Program-made: the position numbers and the translations under genes
Shown: positions 45,001-56,290 of the stretch, one piece after another
How positions within the stretch are numbered: the stretch's first letter is position 1
Layout of the letters: every line of letters starts with the position of its first letter
Notes under the pieces: model-generated
Told to the model about the DNA's origin: nothing
Databases searched by the model: none
The model's input: only the letters and a program-made list of their open reading frames with translations
Assembly (NCBI GenBank): GCA_963807005.1
Contig: CAWDZK010000002.1
Coordinates: 62,001 to 126,000, forward strand
Origin: CAWDZK01 sp963807005
GTDB lineage: Bacteria > Actinomycetota > Actinomycetes > JACCUZ01
DNA length: 64,000 bases
Direction: 5' to 3'

Positions 45001-45809
45001 GACGTCGACGGACGCACCGTGCAGGGCTTTCCCGCCCTCGTCGACGAGGGGACGACGGTCGCGCTCCGGGTGCTGGGCTCGGCCGCCGAGGCCGAGGAAT
45101 CGACCCGGGCCGGGGTCCGGCGCCTGCTCGCCCTCTCCGTCCCGCCACCGGTCAAGGGCGTCGTCGCCCGGTTGGACAACGCCGCCAAGCTGGCACTGGG
45201 CGACAACCCCTACGGCTCGGTCCCGGCACTGCTGGACGACTGCGTCACGGCGGCGCTGGACCTGCTCATCGCCCGGCACGGCGGCGGCCCTTCGGACGAG
45301 GCCGGCTTCCGCCGGCTCAGGGAGGCGGTGCGGGCCGAGCTGCCGGAGACGACGTACGACGTGGTGCGCGCGACCGCCCGGGTGCTCGCCGCGGCCGGCG
45401 ACGTCATGAGGCGGGCCGCCGGCAGCACCCCGGCGGCCGCCGTGCCGTCGGTGCTCGACGTCCGGGCCCACGTGGGCCGGCTGGTGCACGCCGGGTTCGT
45501 CAGCGCGCGGGCGCCGGCCGGCTGGACGACCTGGCGCGCTACCTCGCCGCCGACGGCCGGCGGCTGGAGCTGCTCGCCGCCGCGCCCGCGCGGGACCGGG
45601 AGCGTCTGGGCCGGGTCGAGCAGGTGGAACGGGAGCACCAGACGTGGCTCGCCCGGCTGCGCCCCGAGCGCCGCGCCGAGCCGGCCGTCCGCGAGGTGGC
45701 GTGGATGCTCGAGGAGCTGCGGGTCAGCGTGTTCGCCCAGCAGCTCGGCACGCCGTACCCGGTGTCGGAGAAGCGCATCTACCGCGCCATGGACGCCGCC
45801 GGCGGCTGA
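42028..45809 (+). pseudogene. hrpA: ATP-dependent RNA helicase HrpA, frameshifted near its 3' end
   Basis: A DEAH-box helicase of about 1,260 residues when repaired. Walker A GETGSGKTTQ near residue 48, DEAH at 145-148 (IIIDEAHERS), SATIDT, LATNVAETSLTVPGI, QRAGRCGRTS, then the HA2/OB and the DUF3418 C-terminus specific to HrpA. The frame is good to about 45505. Past there the sense continues one frame over as AGRLDDLARYLAADGRRLELL through VREVAWMLEELRVSVFAQQLGTPYPVSEKRI, the true end at 45809. One missing base around 45505-45520 (GCGCGGGCG) would restore it. Only the last 100 residues are affected, so it may be a sequence error. It would remodel structured or ribosome-bound RNA. Confidence 0.9.
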
Positions 45810-45842
45810 CCCGAGCACGGCCCCACCGGCCTGCGACGGGAC

Positions 45843-45848
45843 TAGCGT
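45843..45848 (+). promoter_or_regulatory. -10 hexamer TAGCGT before the gene at 45855
   Basis: Six bases to ATG 45855. Confidence 0.5.
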
Positions 45849-45854
45849 GCGGTC

Positions 45855-46484
45855 ATGGCGACCGCCGATCTCTGGCCCCTCACCCACCGCGAGCGCGAGA
45901 CGTTCGCCGACCTGCTCGGCGCGCTGCGACCCGACGAGTGGTCCGCCCAGTCGCTGGTCGCCGGCTGGACGGTCAAGGACGTCGTGGGGCACTGCCTCGC
46001 GACCGCGCACATGACAGCGCCCGCGTTCATCCTGGGGCTGGCCGGAGTCGGCTTCCGGTTCCATGCCCTGTCCGAGAAGAACATCCGCAAGTACGGCGCT
46101 GGCACCCCTGCCGAGCTGGTGGAGCGGACGCGCGCGTCGGCCGGGCGGAGCACTGCACCGCCGGGGCCGCCGGAAGTCCCGTTGTCCGAGATCGTCGTGC
46201 ACTCGGAGGACGTCGCCCGTGCGCTCGGCCGGACCCTCGACCGATCCCCGCAGGCCCTGGTGGCCTGCCTGGACTTCTACGTCCGGGCCCAGCCGCTGAT
46301 CGGGGGCCGGCAGCGGGCGGAGGGCCTGCACCTCGTCGCCACCGACGTCGGCTGGGAGCACGGCAGCGGGCCGACCGTCTCCGGCCCGGCCATCGGTCTG
46401 CTGCTCGCGCTGTCCGGCCGGCGCGCCGGGCTCCCGGACCTCGGCGGGGACGGCATGTCCGTCCTGAGCGCACGGCTGCCCTGA
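45855..46484 (+). CDS. Maleylpyruvate-isomerase-family (TIGR03083) protein
   Basis: 209 residues. LTHRERETFADLLGALRPDEWSAQSLVAGWTVKDVVGHCLATAHM has the TIGR03083 opening with the first metal His, and EIVVHSEDVARALGR the second. These mycothiol-dependent or metal-binding DinB-fold proteins are abundant in actinobacteria. A late VATDVGWEHGSGP and ISGPAIGLLLALSGR-like segment is the usual C-terminal domain. The substrate is unknown. Third DinB-fold gene in the window after 9907 and 37048. Confidence 0.88.
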   Translation: MATADLWPLTHRERETFADLLGALRPDEWSAQSLVAGWTVKDVVGHCLATAHMTAPAFILGLAGVGFRFHALSEKNIRKYGAGTPAELVERTRASAGRSTAPPGPPEVPLSEIVVHSEDVARALGRTLDRSPQALVACLDFYVRAQPLIGGRQRAEGLHLVATDVGWEHGSGPTVSGPAIGLLLALSGRRAGLPDLGGDGMSVLSARLP

Positions 46485-46505
46485 GCGGCGCGCCGCGGCA
46501 CTCCC

Positions 46506-48044
46506 TCAGTCGAGGTCGAGCGGCTCGGTCCGCCTCGGCATCAGCCACAGCACCAGGCCGCCGACCACCGCGGCCGCCACGACGCCGAGGAAGACGTGGT
46601 GCGCGGCGTCGTTGAGCGCCGAGCGGACGAACGCCTCGGCCGGGCCGGTGAGCCGGCCGTCGAGCAGCAGCCGTTCGGCGTTCGCGCTGTCGGGCAACGC
46701 CCCGGCGACCGCGGCCGGCGGGTCAGCCAGCCGGCGCAGCAGCGTGGCGTTCGCGATCGCCCCGAACACGGCGACGCCGACCGCACTGCCCAGGTTCCGG
46801 CTGAACATGTTGGTGCCGGTCACGACGCCGCGCCGACTCCAGTCGACCGCGGACTGGACGGCGACCATGGTGGGGGCGGACCAGAACCCGAGGCCGACGC
46901 CGACGACGAAACAGGCGAGCGCGACCGTGACGACGGCCGAGCCGGCGCCCAGCATGGCCACGAGCACCGCCCCCAGGACGGCGATCCCTGCTCCGATCAG
47001 CGCGGTGTCGCGGAAGCCGATCCGCAGGTACAGCCGACCGGACATCGAGGCGGCGAGCGGCCAGCCGACCGTCATGGCCGCGAGCGCGAAGCCCGCGACC
47101 AGCGCGCCGGTGCCGAGCACGCCCTGGGCGTACGTCGGGATGTAGGACGTGAGGCCGATCAGGGTCGCACCGATGGCGAGCGACGCGAGGTTGCCGCCCA
47201 GCAGCACCCGTCGGCTGAAGACCCACAGGGGCAGGACCGGCTCGGCCGCCCGCCGCTCCACGAAGAGGAACGCGACGAGGGCGGCTGCCCCGACGCCGAA
47301 GACGGCAAGGCTCACGGGCGAGCCCCAGGCCCACGCCACGCCGCCTTCGAGCAGCCCGAGGATGAGCAGGCTGCAGCCGACGATGAGCAGGGTGGCGCCG
47401 AGCAGGTCGAAGTCGTGCTTGCGCCGCTCGACCTTCTCGTGGAAGGCCCGCCACAGCATCCAGGTCGCGACCGCGCCGACCGGCAGGTTGACGAAGAAGA
47501 TCCAGCGCCAGCTGAGGTACTCGGAGAAGACACCGCCCAGGGTCGGGCCGATGACCGAGGACAGCCCCCAGACGCTGGCCACGTAGCCCTGGACCCGGGC
47601 GCGCTCCTCGACCGAGTAGAGGTCGCCGACGATCGTGATGGTGACCGGCAGCACGGCGCCGGCGCCGATCCCCTGGACCGCCCGGGCCACGATCAGCGTC
47701 GGCATGCTCCAGGCGACCCCGCACAGGATGGACCCGAGCAGGAAGATGCCGATGCCCAGGAACAGCACCGGCTTGCGCCCGATGACGTCCGAGACCTTGC
47801 CGTACAGCGGTGTGGTGACGGCCTGGGTCAACAGGTAGATCGAGAACAGCCACGGGAACTGCGAGAAGCCGCCGACGTCGCGGACGATGGACGGGACCGC
47901 GGTGGCGATGATCGTCGCGTCGAGCGCGACGAGGGCGGTCGCCAGCATCACCCCGACGAGCACCGGGCCACGCTCGGAACGCAGCCCGACCGCGGCCCGC
48001 GCAGTCGGTACCGGCGGGATGCCGGGCTCTCGGGTGGCAGTCAT
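46506..48044 (-). CDS. Multidrug MFS transporter, DHA2 family (14 segments)
   Basis: 512 residues. VGVMLATALVALDATIIATAVPSIVRDVG (motif D1), LYGKVSDVIGRKPVLFLGIGIFLLGSILCG (motif A), RAVQGIGAGAVLPVTITIVGDL (motif B) and GLSSVIGPTLGGVFSEYLSWRWIFFVNLPVG (motif C) define a DHA2 drug-proton antiporter like EmrB/LfrA. It pumps drugs or toxic metabolites out using proton flow. It follows the MarR gene by 61 bases on the same strand, so the repressor likely controls it. Confidence 0.92.
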   Translation of the reverse strand: MTATREPGIPPVPTARAAVGLRSERGPVLVGVMLATALVALDATIIATAVPSIVRDVGGFSQFPWLFSIYLLTQAVTTPLYGKVSDVIGRKPVLFLGIGIFLLGSILCGVAWSMPTLIVARAVQGIGAGAVLPVTITIVGDLYSVEERARVQGYVASVWGLSSVIGPTLGGVFSEYLSWRWIFFVNLPVGAVATWMLWRAFHEKVERRKHDFDLLGATLLIVGCSLLILGLLEGGVAWAWGSPVSLAVFGVGAAALVAFLFVERRAAEPVLPLWVFSRRVLLGGNLASLAIGATLIGLTSYIPTYAQGVLGTGALVAGFALAAMTVGWPLAASMSGRLYLRIGFRDTALIGAGIAVLGAVLVAMLGAGSAVVTVALACFVVGVGLGFWSAPTMVAVQSAVDWSRRGVVTGTNMFSRNLGSAVGVAVFGAIANATLLRRLADPPAAVAGALPDSANAERLLLDGRLTGPAEAFVRSALNDAAHHVFLGVVAAAVVGGLVLWLMPRRTEPLDLD

Positions 48045-48105
48045 CCTCGGTGCCAACTCGCCGGGGCCCCGATCCCTTCCCGCCCGGAGGCGCGGGATGT
48101 CCGGC

Positions 48106-48561
48106 TCAGCCGTCACGCTCCGGGCCGACGGCGGCATCCATCTGGGTGTTGAAGCGGCCGAGCAGGTCGGCGAAGGAGGCCACGTCGGCGTCCGGCCAGC
48201 GGCCCAGCTGCTCCCGGACCAGCCGGCGCCGACCGTCCCGGGCCAGGGCGAGGCGCGCACGGCCCTCCCCGGTGACGACGAGCCGTTGGGCCCGCCCGTC
48301 GGCCGGATCGGGCTCTCGGGCCACCAGCCCGATCCGCTCGAGCAGCCGCACATGACGGCTGACCGCGCCCTTGTCGATGCCGAAGTAGCCCGACAGGTCG
48401 CTGGCCCGCAGGCTCCCGAGCTCGTCGACCCGGGCCAGGAGGGCATAGGCGCTCGGCTGCAGCTCCGGGTGCACCACGGAGGCCACCTCCCGGTTCCAGG
48501 CACGGGCCCGCCGCAGCAGCACGGCGAGCTCGCGCTCCACCTCGGCGTACGACGTCGTCAC
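48106..48561 (-). CDS. MarR-family transcriptional regulator
   Basis: 151 residues. Winged helix: LQPSAYALLARVDELGSLRASDLSGYFGIDKGAVSRHVRLLERIGLVAREPDPADGRAQRLVVTGEG includes recognition helix and the D-x-R-x wing. The dimer helices flank it (VERELAVLLRRARAWNR; EQLGRWPDADVASFADLLGRFN). It probably represses the efflux gene downstream until bound by a ligand. GTG 48561. Confidence 0.92.
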   Translation of the reverse strand: MTTSYAEVERELAVLLRRARAWNREVASVVHPELQPSAYALLARVDELGSLRASDLSGYFGIDKGAVSRHVRLLERIGLVAREPDPADGRAQRLVVTGEGRARLALARDGRRRLVREQLGRWPDADVASFADLLGRFNTQMDAAVGPERDG

Positions 48562-48651
48562 GCGGCCCAGCCTGTCATCCGGTCCGCCCCACGAGAAGGT
48601 CGTCCGGGCAGGTCGGTTCCGGCGGTCACGAGGGCTCGCGCGGCCTGGCCG

Positions 48652-48657
48652 TATCGT
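48652..48657 (+). promoter_or_regulatory. -10 hexamer TATCGT of the helicase gene
   Basis: Seven bases to GTG 48665. Confidence 0.5.
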
Positions 48658-48664
48658 CTGCGCG

Positions 48665-51199
48665 GTGCGTCTTCTGGACCGACTGCCCGACTCGTCCGAA
48701 CCGGACGCGGTCTTCGACGCCTTCGCCGGCTGGACGTCGTCCGAGGGGCTGGAGCTCTATCCGGCCCAGACCGAGGCGCTGATCGAGCTGGTCTCCGGGA
48801 GCAACGTCGTGCTCGCGACGCCCACCGGGTCGGGCAAGAGCCTGGTCGCCACCGGCGCCCTGTTCGCGGCGTTCGCCGAGGGCCGCCGGGCGGTGTGGAC
48901 GGCGCCGATCAAGGCGCTGGTGTCGGAGAAGTTCTTCGCGCTGTGCGCCGTCTTCGGGGCGGAGAACGTCGGCATGCTCACCGGGGACGCGTCGGTGAAC
49001 CCGGACGCGCCGCTGCTCACGGCCACCGCCGAGGTCGTGGCCAACCACGCGTTGCGGGACGGAGCGGCCTCCGACCTCGGCCTGGTCGTGATGGACGAGT
49101 TCCACTACTACGCCGACCCGGAGCGGGGCTGGGCCTGGCAGGTGCCGATGCTCGAGCTGACCCGGTCCCAGTTCCTGCTCATGTCGGCGACCCTGGGCGA
49201 CGTCGGCTTCTTCCGCGAGGACCTCACCAGGCGGACCGGGCGCAGCACGGCGGTGGTCGAGTCGGTCGAGCGGCCGGTGCCGCTGACCTACTACTACGCG
49301 AAGACGCCTGTCCACGAGACGCTCGAGGAGCTGCTGAGCACCGACCGGGCACCGGTGTACGTCGTGCACCCCACCCAGGCCGCCGCACTGGAACGTGCCC
49401 AGGCGCTGACCAGCGTCAACGTCGCCAGTCGGGCCCAGCGGGACGAGATCGCTTCGGCGCTCGGCGCGTTCCGGTTCCGCTCCGGCTTCGGGACCACGCT
49501 GTCGCGGCTGGTCCGGCACGGGGTCGGCGTGCACCACGCCGGGATCCTGCCCCGCTACCGGCGGCTGGTCGAGACCCTCGCCCAGGCCGGTCTGCTCAAG
49601 GTCGTCTGCGGCACCGACACCCTCGGCGTCGGCATCAACGTCCCGATCCGCACCGTGCTCATGACCTCGCTGACCAAGTTCGACGGGACCCGGGTCCGGC
49701 ACCTGACCGCCCGCGAGTTCCATCAGGTCGCCGGCCGGGCAGGCCGGGCCGGCTTCGACACAGCGGGGACCGTGGTCGTGCAGGCCCCCGACCACGACGT
49801 GGAGAACGAGCGGCTGCGGGTCAAGGCGGGCGACGACGCGAAGAAGCTGAAGAAGCTGGTGCGGAAGAAGGCGCCGGAGGGCTTCGTGTCATGGGGCGAG
49901 CCGACCTTCGAGCGGCTGGTCGTGGCCCCGCCCGAGCAGCTGCGGTCGAGCTTCCGGGTCACGCACGCGATGCTGCTCAACGTGCTGGCCCGGCCCGGCG
50001 ACCCGTACCTCGCGATGCGGCACCTGCTCGAGGACAACCACGAGCCGCGCGCGGCGCAGCTGCGGCACATCCGGCACGCGATCTCGATCTTCCGCGCCCT
50101 GGTCGCGGGCGGGGTCGTGCAACGGGTCGACCCGCCTGCTCCGGACGGCCGACGCTGGGCGCTGACGGTCGACCTGCAGCCGGACTTCGCGCTCAACCAG
50201 CCGCTGTCGCCGTTCGCGATGGCCGCGCTCGACCTGCTCGACCGGGACTCCCCGACGTACGCGCTGGACGTGGTGTCGGTGATGGAGTCGATCCTGGAGA
50301 ACCCGCGCCAGGTGCTCGCCGCCCAGCGCAGCAAGGCGCGCGGCGAGGCGGTCGCCGCGATGAAGGCCGAGGGCATCGAGTACGACGAGCGGATGGAGCT
50401 GCTCGAGGAGGTGACCCATCCCCGGCCGCTCGCCGACCTGCTGGACCACGCCTACGACGCGTACCGGCAGGGGCACCCGTGGGTGGCCGACCACGAGCTG
50501 AAGCCCAAGTCCGTCGCGCGCGACATGAGCGAGCGCGCCATGACCTTCACCGAGTACGTCGGGTTCTACAACCTGGCCCGGTCCGAGGGGCTGGTCCTGC
50601 GCTACCTCGCGGACGCCTACAAGGCACTGAAGCAGACGGTGCCCGAGCCGGCCCGCACCGAGGAGCTGAGCGACCTCATCGAGTGGCTCGGCGAGCTCGT
50701 GCGCCAGGTCGACTCGAGCCTGCTCGACGAGTGGGAGCGCCTGACGGCTCCCGCCGAGGAGGAGGCGGACGAGCGCGCCCTGGTGCGCGACGACAAGCCA
50801 CCGGCGGTCACGAGCAACGTGCGCGCCTTCCGGGTGCTGGTACGGAACGCGATGTTCCGCCGGGTCGAGCTGGCAGCGCTGCGGCGCTACGACCTGCTCG
50901 GCGAGCTGGACGCCGAGTCGGGCTACGACGCCGACGCCTGGGCGGAGGCGATGGCGGGCTACTGGGCCGAGCACGACGCCTTGCTGACCGATCCCGACGC
51001 GCGCGGCCCGGCGCTGCTCTCCGTCGCCGAGGGAGCGGAGGCGTGGACGGTGCGGCAGGCGTTCCACGACCCGGCCGGCGACCACGACTGGGGTGTCTCG
51101 GCCCGGGTCGACCTGGCCGCGTCGGACGAGGCGGGTGCGGCCGTCGTCGTGGTCACCGCCGTCGACCGGTTGGACGGTGCCTGGTCCTCCGAGGACTGA
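48665..51199 (+). CDS. Ski2-like RNA helicase with DUF3516 domain
   Basis: 844 residues. Walker A TPTGSGKS at 52-59, motif Ia TAPIKALVSEKFF, motif II DEFHYY at 144 (a DEAH-box variant), motif III MSATLGD, HHAGILPRYRRLVETLAQAGLLKVVCGTDTLGVGINVPIRT (IV-V) and FHQVAGRAGRAGFDTAG (VI). The C-terminal 350 residues are the DUF3516 domain (AMTFTEYVGFYNLARSEGLVLRYLADAYKALKQTVPE). Such helicases unwind RNA and are widespread in actinobacteria; the exact task is unknown. Next to a cold-shock-like RNA-binding protein gene. Confidence 0.92.
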   Translation: MRLLDRLPDSSEPDAVFDAFAGWTSSEGLELYPAQTEALIELVSGSNVVLATPTGSGKSLVATGALFAAFAEGRRAVWTAPIKALVSEKFFALCAVFGAENVGMLTGDASVNPDAPLLTATAEVVANHALRDGAASDLGLVVMDEFHYYADPERGWAWQVPMLELTRSQFLLMSATLGDVGFFREDLTRRTGRSTAVVESVERPVPLTYYYAKTPVHETLEELLSTDRAPVYVVHPTQAAALERAQALTSVNVASRAQRDEIASALGAFRFRSGFGTTLSRLVRHGVGVHHAGILPRYRRLVETLAQAGLLKVVCGTDTLGVGINVPIRTVLMTSLTKFDGTRVRHLTAREFHQVAGRAGRAGFDTAGTVVVQAPDHDVENERLRVKAGDDAKKLKKLVRKKAPEGFVSWGEPTFERLVVAPPEQLRSSFRVTHAMLLNVLARPGDPYLAMRHLLEDNHEPRAAQLRHIRHAISIFRALVAGGVVQRVDPPAPDGRRWALTVDLQPDFALNQPLSPFAMAALDLLDRDSPTYALDVVSVMESILENPRQVLAAQRSKARGEAVAAMKAEGIEYDERMELLEEVTHPRPLADLLDHAYDAYRQGHPWVADHELKPKSVARDMSERAMTFTEYVGFYNLARSEGLVLRYLADAYKALKQTVPEPARTEELSDLIEWLGELVRQVDSSLLDEWERLTAPAEEEADERALVRDDKPPAVTSNVRAFRVLVRNAMFRRVELAALRRYDLLGELDAESGYDADAWAEAMAGYWAEHDALLTDPDARGPALLSVAEGAEAWTVRQAFHDPAGDHDWGVSARVDLAASDEAGAAVVVVTAVDRLDGAWSSED

Positions 51200-51229
51200 C
51201 TACCGGCCGTGCCGGTGCATCATCGGAGG

Positions 51230-51556
51230 ATGGTCGCCGGAACGGTGCGGGTGTGGCACGACGAGCTCGGCTGGGGAGTGCTCGACTCCCCCGAGACGCC
51301 GGGCGGGTGCTGGGCGCACTTCTCGCAGCTGCAGGTGCCCGGGTACCACGCGCTGACTCCCGGCGACCCGGTCACGTTCACCTTCGAGCCGGCCGAGCAG
51401 GACGGCTTCGCGTTCCGGGCCGTCTCGGTCCTGCCGGCGGGACCCGGCGCCACCGACGTGTCGCCGCCGCCGGTGCGGGGCAGCACGGCGTACCGGACCA
51501 CGCTGCCTCTCGCGCCGGACGACGAGGCCGACGACGGCCCGGGCGTTCCGCGCTGA
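51230..51556 (+). CDS. Cold-shock-domain-like protein
   Basis: 108 residues. MVAGTVRVWHDELGWGVLDSPETPGGCWAHFSQLQVPGY, LTPGDPVTFTFEPAEQDGFAFRAVSV is a CspA-like OB fold, although the RNA-binding aromatic motifs (KGFGFI, VFVHF) are reduced to LGWGVL and CWAHF. The Pro/Asp-rich tail of 35 residues is not folded. It probably binds nucleic acid weakly or takes another ligand. It is 30 bases after the helicase and may share its transcript. GTG 51209 would add seven residues. Confidence 0.8.
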   Translation: MVAGTVRVWHDELGWGVLDSPETPGGCWAHFSQLQVPGYHALTPGDPVTFTFEPAEQDGFAFRAVSVLPAGPGATDVSPPPVRGSTAYRTTLPLAPDDEADDGPGVPR

Positions 51557-51665
51557 CCCGGACCGTGCTCGCGACCCCCCGAGGAAACGAGGTCTGCCCG
51601 CTCAGCTCCCAGGACAGATGGCTCGGCGTCTGTCGCTGTCGCTGTCGCTGTCGACCGCGCGCACC

Positions 51666-52010
51666 CTACGCGAGTGGGGCGCCGCCGAAGCCGATCTCGT
51701 TGCCGTCCGGGTCGCGGTAGATCACCTTGCGGACGCCGTTGCCGTAGGTCTCCCTGGAGGCGGGCTGCAGTCCGCGGGTACCGATGCTCTGGACCCGCTC
51801 GTCGAGGTCGTCGACGAACAGCGTGTGCAGGCCGTGGCCGGCGCGCCCGGGCAGCTCCTCGATGTACAGGTACCGATGCTCAGCGAGCTCCCAGACCGCT
51901 TCCGTCTCGTTGGGTAGGAACGCGGGTTCCGCGCCGAGCAACCGCTCGTACCAGGCCAGCGCACGCCGGTAGTCGCTCACCGGCAGCCCCGCGAAGAGGT
52001 CGACTGTCAT
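51666..52010 (-). CDS. VOC-family (glyoxalase-like) protein
   Basis: 114 residues. Two beta-alpha-beta-beta-beta units: TVDLFAGLPVSDYRRALAWYERLLGAEPAFLP and HTLFVDDLDERVQSIGTRGLQP, ending VIYRDPDGNEIGFGG. This is the single-domain VOC fold that forms dimers and binds a metal or small drug. Substrate unknown. Confidence 0.88.
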   Translation of the reverse strand: MTVDLFAGLPVSDYRRALAWYERLLGAEPAFLPNETEAVWELAEHRYLYIEELPGRAGHGLHTLFVDDLDERVQSIGTRGLQPASRETYGNGVRKVIYRDPDGNEIGFGGAPLA

Positions 52011-52089
52011 GTGGTCACGCTACGACGCGTGGCGCTGACGATCAGAGGGGCCTTCGGCCCAGTCTCCTGAGCGTCCGCGATCAACGGGG

Positions 52090-54480
<2,391 letters not shown>

Positions 54481-54574
54481 CGTGTGCTCCTCCGTGTGGG
54501 TGTCCGGACCGCGCGGTCTCGTGGCGTGCGCCACCCCAGGACGCGCGTGCGGCACGCCCTGGGGTGGGCGGCGG

Positions 54575-54973
54575 TCAGGCCTGCGCGATCCGCACCATGT
54601 TGCCCGAGGGGTCCCGGAACGCGCAGTCGCGGGCGCCCCAGGGCTGCGACGCCGGCTCCTGGAGCACCTCGGCGCCGGACGCCCGCACCTTCTCGAAGGT
54701 GGTGTCGAGGTCGTCCGAGCGGAAGATCGCTGCCTGCAGCGACCCCTTCGTCACCAGCGACAGGAGTGCGTCGCCTTCCACCTGTGAGCGGCCGCCGTGC
54801 GGCTGGAACAGGACGACGTCGAGATCCTGCCCCGGGGCGCCGACGGTGACCCAGCGGAAGCCGTCGGACGCGACGTCGAGGCGGACCTCGAGGCCGAGCG
54901 CGTCACGGTAGAAGAGGAGCGCCTCGTCGGGGTCGTGGACGGGGATGAACATGGCGGACACGGTGACTGTCAT
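54575..54973 (-). CDS. VOC-family protein of the UvrA-like cassette
   Basis: 132 residues. VSAMFIPVHDPDEALLFYRDALGLEVRLDV, VTVGAPGQDLDVVLFQP, AAIFRSDDLDTTFEKVRASGAEVLQEP and CAFRDPSGNMVRIAQA are a full glyoxalase/bleomycin-resistance fold. Lies between the AraC regulator and the UvrA-like gene in the same direction (gaps 113 and 94 bases). I infer that it binds or modifies the compound the cassette responds to. Confidence 0.88.
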   Translation of the reverse strand: MTVTVSAMFIPVHDPDEALLFYRDALGLEVRLDVASDGFRWVTVGAPGQDLDVVLFQPHGGRSQVEGDALLSLVTKGSLQAAIFRSDDLDTTFEKVRASGAEVLQEPASQPWGARDCAFRDPSGNMVRIAQA

Positions 54974-55086
54974 GCGTCGACCCTAGGACTGGCGACCCGT
55001 CGCACGCTTCTCCGAACCTGCTCGGTGCCCGGGTCGGGCGCCGGTAGCCGGCAGTCGGCCGGACGCGCCCCAGCAGGCGGCGGCGC

Positions 55087-55497
55087 TCAGACCGAAGCTC
55101 TCGTACGCCGCGGCCGGGTGGCGACCTTGGCCACGCAGGACGGCACCACCTCGAGGTCGCGGTGATCCGTGGCGAGGTACTGCGACGGGGTCTGGCCGAC
55201 GATCTCGGTGAACCGCGAGCTGAACGACCCGAGCGACGTGCACCCGACGGCGATGCAGGTGTCGGTGACCGACATCCCCTGGCGCAGCAGGGACTTCGCG
55301 CGCTCGATGCGCCGCGTCATCAGGTACGAGTACGGCGTCTCGCCGTACGCCCCCCGGAACTTGCGCGAGAAGTGCGCCGGCGACATCAGCGCGGCGCGCG
55401 CCATCGCCGGGACGTCGAGGGGCTGCGCGTAGTCGCGGTCCATCAGGTCCCGCGCCCGGCGCAGGTGGGCGAGGTCGGCGATCTCCTCCGGGGTCAC
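55087..55497 (-). CDS. AraC-family transcriptional regulator
   Basis: 136 residues, only the DNA-binding part. LRRARDLMDRDYAQPLDVPAMARAALMSPAHFSRKFRGAYGETPYSYLMTRRIERAKSLLRQGMSVTDTCIAVGCTSLGSFSSRFTEIVGQTPSQYL holds both helix-turn-helix units. No ligand domain precedes it, as is usual for the small AraC proteins beside VOC genes. Probably activates the VOC and UvrA-like genes. GTG 55497 matches family starts; a longer frame reaches 55560 but runs into the repeat element. Confidence 0.9.
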   Translation of the reverse strand: MTPEEIADLAHLRRARDLMDRDYAQPLDVPAMARAALMSPAHFSRKFRGAYGETPYSYLMTRRIERAKSLLRQGMSVTDTCIAVGCTSLGSFSSRFTEIVGQTPSQYLATDHRDLEVVPSCVAKVATRPRRTRASV

Positions 55498-55545
55498 CCC
55501 ACAACGGTACGCGCCGACCGAGCGGCTGACGGCGACCGGCGCGGG

Positions 55546-55617
55546 CACCAACGACGGCACAACGACCGGCTCGGCCCCCCGGAACCAGCCTGGGAGCGGG
55601 TTGCGCCGTCGCTGGTG
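55546..55617. repeat. Hairpin repeat, copy A
   Basis: A 72-base unit, itself an imperfect palindrome (CACCAACGACGGC at the left, the near-complement GCCGTCGCTGGTG at the right, with CAAC/GTTG inside). Copy B at 56291 is about 80 percent identical, and similarity extends some 35 bases further left. The two copies flank the HPF-like gene in direct orientation. Confidence 0.78.
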
Positions 55618-55778
55618 ACCCGCCGGTGGGTCCGCGGGCGGCCTGCCCTGCGCGTACGGTCAGAGTGTCGATCCGGTCTCGGATGCATGGTGCGGCTTGC
55701 CTCGCTCCTGAGGAACCTCCCGGCTCCGGGATCGACGACACCACCCGGCACGAGCCCGGCCCAACGAACAGGACAGCC

Positions 55779-56147
55779 ATGAGCGAACACGACGACAGCG
55801 CGTCGGTGGAGTCGAGCCTCCGGCTCGGCAGCGGGTTCGACGCCGATGAACGGGACCGCATCGTTGCGGGCTGGGGCAACCTCACCGGTCGCTTGGCGTC
55901 ATTCCGTCAGGGCACGGTCGAGCTGGAGCTGTCGGTCAAGGAGCGCGCGACGCCGAGCCAGCGGACGGTGCTTGAAGCGTGGATCGCCGGGAGCGATCGG
56001 CTCGTGGCGACGTCGGAGCAACCCGACCTCGACAACGCTCTGACCGAGGTGCGCGACGATCTCATCCGCCAGCTCACCGACGCGAAGAACCGCGCCCAGC
56101 CCCGCAACCGACGCTCGCTCCGCAAGACGATCCGAGACCACGGGTGA
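55779..56147 (+). CDS. HPF/RaiA-like ribosome-associated protein
   Basis: 122 residues. LRLGSGFDADERDRIVAGWGNLTGRLASF, VELELSVKERATPSQRTVLEAWIAG, LVATSEQPDLDNALTEVRDDLIRQLTDAKNRAQPRNRRSLRKTIR match the single-domain HPF-like family, with the basic ribosome-facing helix. It would bind the 30S decoding centre under stress. It has no C-terminal dimer domain. ATG 55779 is preceded by AGGACAG. The codons use more A and T than the neighbours, and it is bracketed by two copies of a 72-base hairpin repeat, hinting at acquisition as a unit. Confidence 0.8.
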   Translation: MSEHDDSASVESSLRLGSGFDADERDRIVAGWGNLTGRLASFRQGTVELELSVKERATPSQRTVLEAWIAGSDRLVATSEQPDLDNALTEVRDDLIRQLTDAKNRAQPRNRRSLRKTIRDHG

Positions 56148-56290
56148 CCTCGACCAGGTCCCGAGTCCCGGCCTGGGGCTCACGGAGCACAAGCCGCTCG
56201 GTCCTGATCGGGCGGCCGAGCTACGGGACCCAGGTCTGCCCCGCGCAAGGTGGCCGACGTCAAACCACCGAGCGAACGGCGGCGCGCGAC

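Noticed and set aside
41539..45489. 1,316-residue antisense frame over hrpA
   Set aside because: Only its first-translated part beyond hrpA has meaning, and that is the YCII gene read at its end (41539-41886); the rest is a GC-rich shadow.
51629..51655. GTCGCT simple repeat as a microsatellite of interest
   Set aside because: Only about three units long, between convergent genes, beside a weak 6-bp hairpin (51613-51634); nothing further supports a role.
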